A DNA stretch of 64,000 nt from Flavobacteriaceae bacterium UBA7684 (GTDB lineage Bacteria > Bacteroidota > Bacteroidia > Flavobacteriales > Flavobacteriaceae). Position 1 is the stretch's first letter; each line of letters begins with the position of its first letter. The DNA lies in the NCBI GenBank assembly GCA_002482885.1, contig DLGW01000026.1:1-64000 (forward strand), in the 5' to 3' direction. The notes beneath the pieces were generated by a model, which saw only the letters and a program-made list of their open reading frames with translations, was not told where the DNA came from and did no database searches. A program made the position numbers and the translations under genes. Positions 33,642 to 42,100 of the stretch are shown here, one piece after another.

Positions 33642-33659
33642 AGAATAAAGGTATATTCT
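33642..33659. promoter_or_regulatory. AraC-upstream dyad, copy 4
   Basis: AGAATA-N6-TATTCT, 204 bp before the AraC start at 33438, flanked by GTTAGATATA and TTTTATTTCTAAC so that an outer GTTAG/CTAAC pair encloses it. It corresponds to copy 2. The rest of 33439-33838 is AT-rich with no gene seen. Confidence 0.6.
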
Positions 33660-33840
33660 GTTTTATTTCTAACCAATATATAAATCAATAATGACTTATG
33701 CTATGATGTAAACATAAACCTATTAAATGGTTATAACTATTTTAATGGAGACTAATAATTTTAATTAACTATTAATTAACAGCCATTTTTAGGATGTACC
33801 ACCATCCTATTTTAATTCAGATGTATTGATTTAAACAAAA

Positions 33841-33868
33841 AAAGCCCGTCTAAAAATAGACAGGCTTT
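33841..33868 (-). terminator. Terminator for rpsT
   Basis: Stem AAAGCCCGTCTA (33841-33852) and TAGACAGGCTTT (33857-33868) with one mismatch and a 4-nt loop, followed on the minus strand by a T-run. It lies 21 bp after the rpsT stop. Confidence 0.85.
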
Positions 33869-33889
33869 TAATATAAGATATTTTTTAAA

Positions 33890-34141
33890 TTACAAAGCAG
33901 CTACGTGTTTTGTTAATTTAGATTTTAAGTTTGATGCTTTGTTATCGTGAATGATGTTCTTTTTAGCTAATTTATCAATCATAGAGATAACTAAAGGCAA
34001 TTTTTCAGTTGCTTCAGATTTATCAGATGCTGTACGGATTCCTTTAATAGCATTACGAGTTGTTTTGTGTTGATATTTGTTTAACACTCTTTTTTTCTCG
34101 TTACTTCTGATTCTTTTTAGAGCTGACTTGTGATTTGCCAT
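33890..34141 (-). CDS. rpsT: 30S ribosomal protein S20
   Basis: An 83-residue, lysine-rich helical protein with the S20 pattern: MANHKSALKRIRSNEKKRVLNK at the N terminus, TTRNAIKG in the first half and KKNIIHDNKASNLKSKLTKHV at the C terminus. S20 binds 16S rRNA early in 30S assembly. It lies immediately downstream of tRNA-Glu and proS on the same strand, a common flavobacterial order, and ends at a clear terminator. Confidence 0.96.
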   Translation of the reverse strand: MANHKSALKRIRSNEKKRVLNKYQHKTTRNAIKGIRTASDKSEATEKLPLVISMIDKLAKKNIIHDNKASNLKSKLTKHVAAL

Positions 34142-34178
34142 TTTTATTATGTGTTTTTTACTTTTAATAATTTTTTTG

Positions 34179-34250
34179 TAGTCCGTAGGGGAATCGAACC
34201 CCTGTTACCAGGATGAAAACCTGGCGTCCTAACCCCTAGACGAACGGACC
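34179..34250 (-). tRNA. tRNA-Glu (anticodon TTC)
   Basis: On the minus strand the 7-bp acceptor stem GGTCCGT pairs with ACGGACT, the anticodon arm is CCAGG-TTTTCAT-CCTGG with TTC, and the T arm is AGGGG-TTCGATT-CCCCT. The discriminator is A and CCA is not encoded. It lies between proS and rpsT. Confidence 0.95.
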
Positions 34251-34316
34251 TGCTGATTAAATCGGTCGCAAAAATACAAACTATTTTTATTTACGCAATA
34301 CTTTATGCAAAAAATA

Positions 34317-35795
34317 TTAGTAAGCTTTTGCGAATAAAACCCTGCGGGTAGAATGATTTCCTGTTAAAACGCATTTACCTTCTTCAACTGCCTGATTTAG
34401 AGGAATACAACGAATGGTTGCTTTGGTTAATTCTTTTATTTTTTCTTCGGTTTCTGGTGTTCCATCCCAATGCGCAGCCAAAAAACCACCTTTATTTTCT
34501 AAAACTTCTTTAAATTCTTCAAAAGAATTCACCTCGGTAATGTGATTATCGCGATAATCCAACGATTTTTGAAATAAATTATTCTGAATTTCTTTCAATA
34601 ACGAAGCTACATAAGCAACAATATTTTCTTGGGTAACTACTTCTTTAGTTAATTCATCTCTGCGAGCCACTTCAAAAGTACCATTTTCTAAATCTCTTGG
34701 TCCTACGGCAATTCTTACCGGAACTCCTTTCAACTCCCACTCCGCAAACTTAAAACCAGGTTTTTGAGTAGTTCTGTGGTCGAATTTTACCGAAATATTC
34801 AAACCTTTAAATTGACTCATCAATTCATTTACCACTAAAGTAATGGCATCTAATTCCTCATCTGTTTTAAATACAGGAACAATCACTACTTGTATCGGTG
34901 CTAAATTCGGAGGCAACACCAATCCTTTATCATCGGAATGCGTCATTACTAAGGCTCCCATTAAACGGGTAGATACGCCCCAAGAAGTTCCCCAAACATA
35001 TTCTTGTTTTCCTTCTTTATTGGCAAACTTTACATCAAATGCATTGGCAAAATTTTGTCCTAAAAAGTGCGAAGTTCCTGCCTGTAACGCTTTCCCATCT
35101 TGCATTAATGCTTCTATACAGTAGGTTTCGTCGGCACCTGCAAATCGTTCGGTTTCTGTTTTTACCCCTTTTATAACAGGTATTGCCATAAAATTCTGAG
35201 CAAAGTCTGCATACACATTCATCATTTGTATGGTTTCTTCTAAGGCTTCTTGTTTGGTGGTGTGTGCTGTGTGGCCTTCTTGCCATAAAAATTCAGCGGT
35301 TCTTAAAAACAAACGGGTTCTCATTTCCCATCTAACCACATTAGCCCACTGATTAATTTTTAAAGGTAAATCACGGTATGATTGTATCCATCCTTTATAA
35401 GTACTCCAAATAATCGCTTCGCTGGTTGGACGAACAATTAACTCCTCTTCTAGCTTAGCTTCTGGATCAACCATTAATTTTCCAGGTCTGTCTGCATCTG
35501 TCTTTAAACGATAATGAGTTACAATAGCACATTCTTTAGCAAAACCTTCGGCGTTTTTTTCCTCGGCTTCAAACATACTTTTAGGAACAAATAAAGGAAA
35601 GTAAGCGTTTTCGTGTCCTGTTTCTTTAAATTTTTTATCAAGCTCTGCTTGCATTTTTTCCCAAATGGCGTATCCGTAAGGTTTGATTACCATACAGCCT
35701 CTCACTCCTGAGTTTTCTGCCAAATCGGCTTTCACAACTAATTCATTATACCACTTGGAATAATCTTCGCTTCTTGATGTTAGATTTTTACTCAT
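34317..35795 (-). CDS. proS: Prolyl-tRNA synthetase (ProS type 3)
   Basis: A class II synthetase charging tRNA-Pro. Landmarks are VRGCMVIKPYGYAIWEKMQ near the N terminus, LIVRPTSEAIIWSTYKGWIQ (motif with TSE), motif 2 region WANVVRWEMRTRLFLRTAEFLWQEGHTAH, and motif 3 TRLMGALVMTHSDDKGLVLPP. A C-terminal anticodon domain follows, ending with Tyr (FAKAY). With 492 residues and no editing insertion it is the short eukaryote/archaea-type enzyme usual in Bacteroidota. It lies upstream of tRNA-Glu and rpsT and is divergent from the Gly-rich lipoprotein gene. Confidence 0.97.
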   Translation of the reverse strand: MSKNLTSRSEDYSKWYNELVVKADLAENSGVRGCMVIKPYGYAIWEKMQAELDKKFKETGHENAYFPLFVPKSMFEAEEKNAEGFAKECAIVTHYRLKTDADRPGKLMVDPEAKLEEELIVRPTSEAIIWSTYKGWIQSYRDLPLKINQWANVVRWEMRTRLFLRTAEFLWQEGHTAHTTKQEALEETIQMMNVYADFAQNFMAIPVIKGVKTETERFAGADETYCIEALMQDGKALQAGTSHFLGQNFANAFDVKFANKEGKQEYVWGTSWGVSTRLMGALVMTHSDDKGLVLPPNLAPIQVVIVPVFKTDEELDAITLVVNELMSQFKGLNISVKFDHRTTQKPGFKFAEWELKGVPVRIAVGPRDLENGTFEVARRDELTKEVVTQENIVAYVASLLKEIQNNLFQKSLDYRDNHITEVNSFEEFKEVLENKGGFLAAHWDGTPETEEKIKELTKATIRCIPLNQAVEEGKCVLTGNHSTRRVLFAKAY

Positions 35796-35804
35796 ATTGT
35801 ATTA

Positions 35805-35835
35805 TTGTATTGGCACAAATATTGTTTTATCTTTG
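35805..35835 (+). promoter_or_regulatory. Promoter for the Gly-rich lipoprotein gene
   Basis: TTG at 35805-35807, 20 bp, then a perfect -7 box TATCTTTG at 35828-35835. A transcript would start near 35842, about 55 nt before the ATG at 35897. Confidence 0.6.
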
Positions 35836-35896
35836 ATTAAATAATCCGACTGCGAAAATAATTAATTTTCAACGGTTGGCAATAAAACTTTTAATT

Positions 35897-37021
35897 ATGA
35901 AAACCCCTGTAATTATTTCCCAATTAAAAAGAATAACCCCTATTGTGGTGGGCAGTTTATTGCTAACCGCTTGTGGAGGTGCGTATGTTAATTCATCATA
36001 TTATGACAATGATGGCATATATGGTAGCGAAGCTCCTGTGGTAAGAAGCACGCCTACCCCTACTCGAAGCGCTAACGCTTCTGTTTATAAAAAACAATTT
36101 AGCGACAAAGCCAGAGAGTACAAAGTTGCCGACGATGGTAAAGTTGTAAATGTGGAAGAAGAATATCTAGATCCCAACCAAGGAATCAATTACAACAACA
36201 ATTCTAATTATGGGGGTTGGGGAAGCAATCCTAATGCTGTAACCGTAATCAACTACAACAATGGTTGGGGAATGAACAACGGAGGTTGGTGGGGTTGGAA
36301 TTATTATGCACCAAGTTGGGGATGGAATATAGGATATGGTGGATACGGCTATGGTGGATATTACGGCGGATATTATGGAGGTTGGAATAGTTATTATGGT
36401 GTAGGTTGGGGATGGAATTATTATCCGTATTCTCCTTATTATGCTTATGGTTGGGGTGGTTTACACGTACACAACCACAATAACTATTACAGAAACAGTG
36501 TTTCTGTAATGCGTGGCAGACACAGTTCTGGGACTTCTGGAATTTACAACGGAAGAAATACTATAGGAAGAAGCAACACTTCTTTTACAGGCAGAGGCAG
36601 TTCTAACAACGAATATTCAGGAAGAAACAACAATTCTTCTCAAAGAAGTAACGAATCACGAAATTATAATTACAACCAAAACCAAGGTCAAAACCGAGGT
36701 AATGGTGGATACGCCCCTGCACAATCATCCGGACGCAATTACGGAAGTGGAAACTATGGTGGTGGAAGCACTCCTTCCCGAACCTATGGTGGTGGTAATT
36801 ATGGTGGTGGCAGTACCCCATCTAGATCTTACGGCGGCGGAAATACTGGTGGCGGAAATTACGGTGGTGGCAGCGCTCCTTCTAGAAGTTATGGCGGAGG
36901 AAATTCTGGTGGTGGCAACTACGGAGGTGGTGGCGGAGGTCGTTCTTACGGAGGTGGTGGCGGAGGTTCCTACGGCGGTGGAGGCGGCGGTGGCGGTTCT
37001 TACGGCGGAGGACGACGTTAA
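35897..37021 (+). CDS. Gly/Tyr/Asn-rich low-complexity lipoprotein
   Basis: From the ATG at 35897 the signal peptide ends in VVGSLLLTACGG, a good lipobox. A short charged segment (KKQFSDKAREYKVADDGKVVNVEEEYLDP) is followed by a long low-complexity region: first W/Y/G-rich (GWGMNNGGWWGWNYYAPSWG, YGGYYGG), then S/R/N-rich, and finally about eight degenerate repeats of YGGGN-Y-GGGS-x-PSRS with a pure Gly/Ser/Tyr tail ending GGGRR. The tail resembles the RGG/GYG-rich ends of adhesive or phase-separating proteins. An outer-membrane surface or matrix role is plausible but unproven. Similar proteins often lie next to proS in flavobacteria (from memory). A TTG at 35876 is in frame but unlikely to be used. 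Confidence 0.8.
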   Translation: MKTPVIISQLKRITPIVVGSLLLTACGGAYVNSSYYDNDGIYGSEAPVVRSTPTPTRSANASVYKKQFSDKAREYKVADDGKVVNVEEEYLDPNQGINYNNNSNYGGWGSNPNAVTVINYNNGWGMNNGGWWGWNYYAPSWGWNIGYGGYGYGGYYGGYYGGWNSYYGVGWGWNYYPYSPYYAYGWGGLHVHNHNNYYRNSVSVMRGRHSSGTSGIYNGRNTIGRSNTSFTGRGSSNNEYSGRNNNSSQRSNESRNYNYNQNQGQNRGNGGYAPAQSSGRNYGSGNYGGGSTPSRTYGGGNYGGGSTPSRSYGGGNTGGGNYGGGSAPSRSYGGGNSGGGNYGGGGGGRSYGGGGGGSYGGGGGGGGSYGGGRR

Positions 37022-37075
37022 TTTTTAAACATCTTTTCTTAATTCTTTTTTAAAGGATAACAAACGAACTTTCAA

Positions 37076-38590
37076 ATGAAAAAATATATCTATTTAGGGA
37101 TTGGGTTAATAACTACCCTACATATTCAAGCACAAAGCATAGATGAGGCTTTAAAAATATCACAAGATAACACCATTGGAACCGCTAGATTCCGAAGTAT
37201 GAGTGGTGCTTTTGGTGCCTTAGGTGGTGATTTATCAGCCATTAATGTTAACCCTGCAGGAAGCACGGTTTTTAACAATAATCAAGTTGGGGTTACTTTA
37301 TCGTCTAGCAGCAACCGAAATAAAACCAATTATTTCAATTCATTAAACGAAAGCACACAAACCAACCTAAGATTTAATCAATTAGGTGGTGTTTTTGTTT
37401 TTAAAGACGATTCAGAATCTAATCCTTGGAAAAAAATTGCGTTGGGAATTAATTACGAAACCACTAACCGACACAACAATTATGCTTTAGTAGCGGGAAC
37501 CAACCCTAATAATTCCATGGCGAATTATTTTGTACAAGCAGCTAATGGAATCCCTTTAAATGTGATTCGTGAATTAGGTGTAAATGAAGACCTTTCAGAC
37601 GTGTATCGTTATTTAGGTACAGAATACGGGCACAATGAGCAAATAGGTTTTTTAGGTGTTAATGGAAACATCATAAAACCGATAAATGATAACGACAATA
37701 ACACAGATTATTTTTCTAACGCTGGTTCAAACAATTTTTATCAAGAGAAAGAAACTGTTTCTTCGGGATTCACTAGTAAGACTTCTTTTAATTTTGCTGC
37801 GGAATTTAAAAAAGTAGCTTCTTTTGGAATAAACCTAAACCACCATTATACCGAATATTATAGAACCTTTAATTATTTTGAAAGAGGTTCTTCTTCACAA
37901 GCAGATAGGCTTAGCACCCTTTCTTACGAAAACACTTTACTTACTTTAGGAAATGGTTTTTCTTTTCAATTAGGAACAATCATTAAACTGAAAGACTTAC
38001 GACTAGGATTGACTTACGACTCCCCTGTTTGGCATCGATTTACCGATGAACAAACCGAAGGAGTTTCTACAACAGTAAATGGTTCTAACGGAAGAGTAGA
38101 TATTTACCCTAACATTACTAACTTTTACCTACCTTATAAATTAAGATCTCCAGGAAAAAGCACTTTTAGTATGGCTTATATTTTTGGTAAAAAAGGATTA
38201 ATTAGTGTGGATTATGGTATAAAATGTTACACTCAAACTAGATATTCTCCTACTAATGAATTTACCAATGTGAATTTAGGCTTCGAAAATGCGATGCAAT
38301 TAGCCTCCGACTTTAGAATTGGTGCAGAATATAGAATCAAAAATGTAAGTTTAAGAGGTGGTTATCGTTACCAAGAAAGTCCTTACAAAAAAGAATTCAC
38401 CAACATGGGAGACTTAAAAGGATATTCTGCAGGTATCGGATATGTTTATGGTCCTTACCGTTTTGATTTAGCCTATTCTTACTCGAAAAGAAAATATCAA
38501 GAAACCATGTTCGACAAAGGATTATTAGATACTTATAAAACAGATCATATTCTTCAAAATATAAGTTTTACCGTTATATTTGACCTTTAA
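37076..38590 (+). CDS. FadL/OmpP1-family outer membrane transporter
   Basis: A 504-residue barrel protein with signal peptide (MKKYIYLGIGLITTLHIQAQ). The N-terminal hatch carries the FadL signature ARFRSMSGAFGALGGDLSAINVNPAGSTVFNNN, with the NPAG motif. The long C-terminal part alternates strands up to the hydrophobic last strand (ISFTVIFDL). FadL-type channels take up long-chain fatty acids or other hydrophobic compounds across the outer membrane; Bacteroidota have several and substrates are mostly unknown. A terminator hairpin follows 26 bp after the stop. Confidence 0.88.
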   Translation: MKKYIYLGIGLITTLHIQAQSIDEALKISQDNTIGTARFRSMSGAFGALGGDLSAINVNPAGSTVFNNNQVGVTLSSSSNRNKTNYFNSLNESTQTNLRFNQLGGVFVFKDDSESNPWKKIALGINYETTNRHNNYALVAGTNPNNSMANYFVQAANGIPLNVIRELGVNEDLSDVYRYLGTEYGHNEQIGFLGVNGNIIKPINDNDNNTDYFSNAGSNNFYQEKETVSSGFTSKTSFNFAAEFKKVASFGINLNHHYTEYYRTFNYFERGSSSQADRLSTLSYENTLLTLGNGFSFQLGTIIKLKDLRLGLTYDSPVWHRFTDEQTEGVSTTVNGSNGRVDIYPNITNFYLPYKLRSPGKSTFSMAYIFGKKGLISVDYGIKCYTQTRYSPTNEFTNVNLGFENAMQLASDFRIGAEYRIKNVSLRGGYRYQESPYKKEFTNMGDLKGYSAGIGYVYGPYRFDLAYSYSKRKYQETMFDKGLLDTYKTDHILQNISFTVIFDL

Positions 38591-38615
38591 TTTAAAATAA
38601 AAACACCGAATCATA

Positions 38616-38638
38616 AAAGAGAGCCAAATGCTCTCTTT
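38616..38638 (+). terminator. Terminator after the FadL-type gene
   Basis: Stem AAAGAGAGC (38616-38624) and GCTCTCTTT (38630-38638) with loop CAAAT, followed by ACTTTTG. It lies between the FadL-type gene and the small lipoprotein gene. Confidence 0.7.
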
Positions 38639-38652
38639 ACTTTTGAATCAAA

Positions 38653-39096
38653 ATGAAAAAAATAATCATCTCCGTTTTACTACTTGGTTTACTATTTAGC
38701 TGCAAACCCTCGGGTTTAGCTATATTAAACAAAAATGATCAAGCCATTCCTCCTACTGTAAAAGAAAATATATTTGTACTTACACAAAAGGCTACCGATA
38801 AAAAGTACGGCTATTCAGAAAGCCTTCCTGTTAACTTAGGATTTACACATTCCATCCATCAAGTAAAGCCAGAACAATATTTAAATGCTTTAAGTGGTCC
38901 AAATCACGAAGAAATCACTTTTAAATTTATAGAAAGTTGTTGCCCATTTATTACTAAAAAAGGTGACATGGGAACAGGATTATTAGATAAATATGAAATC
39001 AGTTGGGCGGGTTTAAAAAAGCCCCTATATATTTACATCAATATTTACGAAAAAGGAGATGTATTAATTCCGTATAACTTAAACGCAAAAAAATAA
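38653..39096 (+). CDS. Small lipoprotein upstream of kdsA
   Basis: A 147-residue protein with lipobox signal peptide (IISVLLLGLLFSC). The mature part has LTQKATDKKYGYSESLPVNLGF, HEEITFKFIESCCPFITKKG with a Cys pair, LDKYEISWAGLKKPLYIYINIYEKGD and a short basic tail. I do not know a function; database copies are sometimes mislabelled as KDO-8-phosphate synthase because of the neighbour, which the sequence does not support. The stop is 9 bp before the kdsA ATG, so the two are cotranscribed, which hints at an envelope role. Confidence 0.8.
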   Translation: MKKIIISVLLLGLLFSCKPSGLAILNKNDQAIPPTVKENIFVLTQKATDKKYGYSESLPVNLGFTHSIHQVKPEQYLNALSGPNHEEITFKFIESCCPFITKKGDMGTGLLDKYEISWAGLKKPLYIYINIYEKGDVLIPYNLNAKK

Positions 39097-39104
39097 AGCA
39101 TTTT

Positions 39105-39923
39105 ATGGACATCTATCAAATACCAAAAATAAAGCATACCCAATCAGGAAACTTTTTTTTATTATCTGGACCTTGTGCTATTGAAGGCGAAGAAATGGCT
39201 TTAAGAATTGCCGAAAAAATTGTAACCATCACTAATAAATTAGAAATACCTTACGTTTTTAAAGGTTCTTTTAAAAAAGCCAATCGCTCTAGAATTGACA
39301 GTTTTACAGGAATTGGCGATGAAAAAGCTTTAAAGATTTTACGTAAAGTTTCTGAAACTTTTGACATCCCTACTGTTACGGATATTCACACCAATGAAGA
39401 TGCTGAAATGGCATCGCAATACGTGGATATTCTTCAGATTCCTGCTTTCTTAGTTCGTCAAACCGATTTAGTAGCCGCCGCTGCTAGAACAGGTAAAACG
39501 GTAAATCTAAAAAAAGGACAATTTATGAGTCCCGAAAGCATGAAACACGCTGTACAAAAAGTCTTGGATTGTAATAACGAAAAAGTAATGATCACCGACA
39601 GGGGAACCATGTTTGGTTACCAAGATATGATTGTGGATTTTAGGGGAATTCCTACCATGAAAAAATATGCTTCAACGGTGTTGGATGTAACTCATTCCTT
39701 ACAACAGCCCAATCAAACCGAAGGAGTTACCGGAGGCAGACCTGACATGATTGAAACCATTGCTAAAGCAGGTATTGCTGTTGGAGTTGATGGAATTTTT
39801 ATAGAAACTCATTTTGATCCCGCTAATGCTAAAAGTGACGGAGCTAATATGTTACACCTAGATTATTTTGAAAACTTAATGACTAAGTTAGTAGCTATTA
39901 GAAAAACTGTTAATAGCTTTTAG
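39105..39923 (+). CDS. kdsA: 3-deoxy-8-phosphooctulonate synthase
   Basis: KdsA condenses phosphoenolpyruvate with arabinose 5-phosphate to KDO-8-phosphate for lipopolysaccharide. Sequence landmarks are LLSGPCAIEGEEMA (PEP-binding), VFKGSFKKANRSR, GIGDEKALKILRKV, VTDIHTNEDAEMASQYVDILQIPAFLVRQTDL, KKGQFMSPESM and GGRPDMIETIAKAGIAVG, with the HFDP loop near the end. At 272 residues it has full length and is cytoplasmic. It follows a small lipoprotein gene and precedes a putative outer-membrane protein gene by 3 bp, making a three-gene envelope operon. Confidence 0.96.
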   Translation: MDIYQIPKIKHTQSGNFFLLSGPCAIEGEEMALRIAEKIVTITNKLEIPYVFKGSFKKANRSRIDSFTGIGDEKALKILRKVSETFDIPTVTDIHTNEDAEMASQYVDILQIPAFLVRQTDLVAAAARTGKTVNLKKGQFMSPESMKHAVQKVLDCNNEKVMITDRGTMFGYQDMIVDFRGIPTMKKYASTVLDVTHSLQQPNQTEGVTGGRPDMIETIAKAGIAVGVDGIFIETHFDPANAKSDGANMLHLDYFENLMTKLVAIRKTVNSF

Positions 39924-39926
39924 GTT

Positions 39927-40754
39927 ATGAAAATATTTCTTCCGTTGATACTTTTGTTAAATTACGTAGTCTTAGCACAAGAAGCACCTGCTGAAACCAA
40001 ATACACAGCTAATAACAAAGGTAAATTTACTTTAAACTGGGGTTGGAACAGAGAATCTTATACGGACTCGGATATTAATTTCAGAGGTAATGATTATGAT
40101 TTTACACTCTATAATGTTTCTGCTTCAGACAGGCCAAAAGGAATACATATAGATTACATTAATCCTTCCAGAGTAACTATACCCGAAGTAAATTACAAAA
40201 TTGGTTATTTCATCACTCATAAATATCAGGTATCCATAGGTTTAGATCATATGAAATATGTGATGAATCAAAATCAAACAGTTGAAATGTCGGGTTACAT
40301 AAACACTCCTGGTTATGAAACAGGAGGTTCCGTTAATCAACCCAAAACGTTAACTTCAGATTTTTTAATGTTTGAACACACCGACGGTTTAAATTATATA
40401 AACACAGAATTAACTAGGTTCGATGATGTTTCTAAATGGATTGGGAGTGATATCGATAAATTTCAGTTAAATGTACTTGCGGGTGCGGGAATTGGTGTTT
40501 TATATCCAAGAACCAATACTACTTTAATGAATAACCAAAGGTATGATGAATTCCATTTAGCTGGTTATGGGGCATCTATTAAAGCAGGATTAAATATCAC
40601 CTTTTTGAAATACTTTTTTATTCAATCTGAATTAAAAGGAGGTTATATTAATATGCCAGATATCAGAACAACCATGAATTCATCGGATAGAGCTTCACAA
40701 AGTTTTTATTTTCTTCAGCGAAATATTTTAATTGGAGGAATATTCAGAATTTAA
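39927..40754 (+). CDS. Putative outer-membrane beta-barrel protein
   Basis: A 275-residue protein with signal peptide (MKIFLPLILLLNYVVLAQ). Strand-like stretches rich in aromatic residues alternate with polar loops: KFTLNWGWNRESYTDSDINF, VNYKIGYFITHKYQVSIGLDHMKYVM, FQLNVLAGAGIGVLYPRTNT, YGASIKAGLNITFLKYFFIQSELKGGY, ending RNILIGGIFRI. I recognise no named family. It starts 3 bp after kdsA and converges on the next gene with overlapping stop codons. An outer-membrane barrel is inferred from composition and pattern. Confidence 0.75.
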   Translation: MKIFLPLILLLNYVVLAQEAPAETKYTANNKGKFTLNWGWNRESYTDSDINFRGNDYDFTLYNVSASDRPKGIHIDYINPSRVTIPEVNYKIGYFITHKYQVSIGLDHMKYVMNQNQTVEMSGYINTPGYETGGSVNQPKTLTSDFLMFEHTDGLNYINTELTRFDDVSKWIGSDIDKFQLNVLAGAGIGVLYPRTNTTLMNNQRYDEFHLAGYGASIKAGLNITFLKYFFIQSELKGGYINMPDIRTTMNSSDRASQSFYFLQRNILIGGIFRI

Positions 40755-41953
40755 CTTTCAGTTATATAATCACTTAAATATTTAAAACGGGGCATTAAAG
40801 CTCCGTTTTTGGTGATTTGAGCTCTTTCTAAAATCCCATCTTTATCATTATTAAAAAAAGCAGGAATTACATGTTCCATTAACATGTCACTAAAACCTTC
40901 GCTAGCATCTTTAGATATTTCGCAAGGCAAATTATTTACCGCCATTACTCCTACCGACGACGGATGAAAGATTTCTACTTCTTTATTTTCTTTCGGATGG
41001 TATCCATAAAAAGGTTCTGCAATGGTGGAAGGTCTTAAAGTGCAAGCAATAGAACCATCGGCATCACAAGAAATATCAGCCACTACTTTTAAAGAACATT
41101 TAGCGTCTAAAAGCATTTCACGGGTTAATATAGGTGGGGCATCGTGCGGATGAAAGTGACCTGTAATTAAAATATCGGCTACTTTACTATACTTGTCAAA
41201 GTCCGAAGTGTACGCATTCCAATTTTTATATAAATCTGATTTTTCGGCGATACTTCCGTCTGTTCTTTTAAAATAATCTGTACTTTCAATTTGAACAAAA
41301 ACAGGACAATCGTATTTTTTAGTTAAAAAATCAGCAATACTAACTTCTTTAATTTTAACGGATTTAAGTAATTCTTTTACACCACTACCTACTCTACCTT
41401 TACCTGTAACTACTATTTTTATAGGAGGCAAAAATTGATTTTTTAAACGCTGAATCATCACATCTTTATCGTGCATATTTTCTGCCTTAGCCAGTTTAAA
41501 CAATTCATATTTTAAACCAAATAATCTAAAAGCATTATACGCACCTACCAACCCCGCATACCTTCCAAAACCAATGAGTCTTTTTCCGTGAGCATCGGTA
41601 ACTGTTTCATAATCATATAAATCTATTCGTTTATCAATAATCGCCTGCAGCAAAGGTTGGTTATGAGGCTGTTTTTTGATGGTATGCGAAAAGAAAAAAT
41701 ATTTTTTATTGGGAATCAAATATTCCACAGGAATTTCTTTCACTCCAAACAAAACATCACAATCAGTAAGGTCGTCAGTAACTTCAAAGCCCAACTGTTC
41801 ATATTCGTGGTCTAAATAAAATCGAACCTCTGATTTTTCAATCTTTACTGAAATACTAGGGTATTTTTGAGTGAGTAAAACTAATTTTTCGGGCGTAAAT
41901 ACTACCCTTCTGTCTGGTGGAGCAATGCGCTCTTTTATAATTCCAATTTTCAT
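40751..41953 (-). CDS. Saccharopine-dehydrogenase-like NAD(P)-dependent oxidoreductase
   Basis: This 400-residue enzyme has the fold of alanine dehydrogenase and lysine-forming saccharopine dehydrogenase. The N-terminal part reads IGIIKERIAPPDRRVVFTPE, with the conserved K-E-R and R-R-V, then GVKEIPVEYLIPNKKYFFFSHT. The middle contains the nucleotide-binding strand KIVVTGKGRVGSGVKELL and the C-terminal part VVADISCDADGSIACTLRPSTI. It may take part in lysine or related amino-acid metabolism, but the exact substrate is open. I start at the ATG at 41953; the earlier start at 41977 adds nine residues before the first strand. It converges with the barrel gene and diverges from the serine hydrolase. 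Confidence 0.85.
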   Translation of the reverse strand: MKIGIIKERIAPPDRRVVFTPEKLVLLTQKYPSISVKIEKSEVRFYLDHEYEQLGFEVTDDLTDCDVLFGVKEIPVEYLIPNKKYFFFSHTIKKQPHNQPLLQAIIDKRIDLYDYETVTDAHGKRLIGFGRYAGLVGAYNAFRLFGLKYELFKLAKAENMHDKDVMIQRLKNQFLPPIKIVVTGKGRVGSGVKELLKSVKIKEVSIADFLTKKYDCPVFVQIESTDYFKRTDGSIAEKSDLYKNWNAYTSDFDKYSKVADILITGHFHPHDAPPILTREMLLDAKCSLKVVADISCDADGSIACTLRPSTIAEPFYGYHPKENKEVEIFHPSSVGVMAVNNLPCEISKDASEGFSDMLMEHVIPAFFNNDKDGILERAQITKNGALMPRFKYLSDYITES

Positions 41954-42100
41954 AATACCCGTTTCTGTATTTTTCAAAAATACTGGTAAAACCTATTTAT
42001 TCCAATAAATTTTTAATAACTCCGTTGATAATTATGAAATTTTAGGGAGATTTAATGTCTTTAATTCAATAAATTTGAAAAAATCTAAAAACATAACCTC

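Noticed and set aside
36740..37015. Repetitive GGTGGTGG DNA as a possible CRISPR or satellite
   Set aside because: The repeats are in frame inside a coding sequence and encode Gly-rich repeats; there are no unique spacers. No CRISPR array was seen anywhere in the window.
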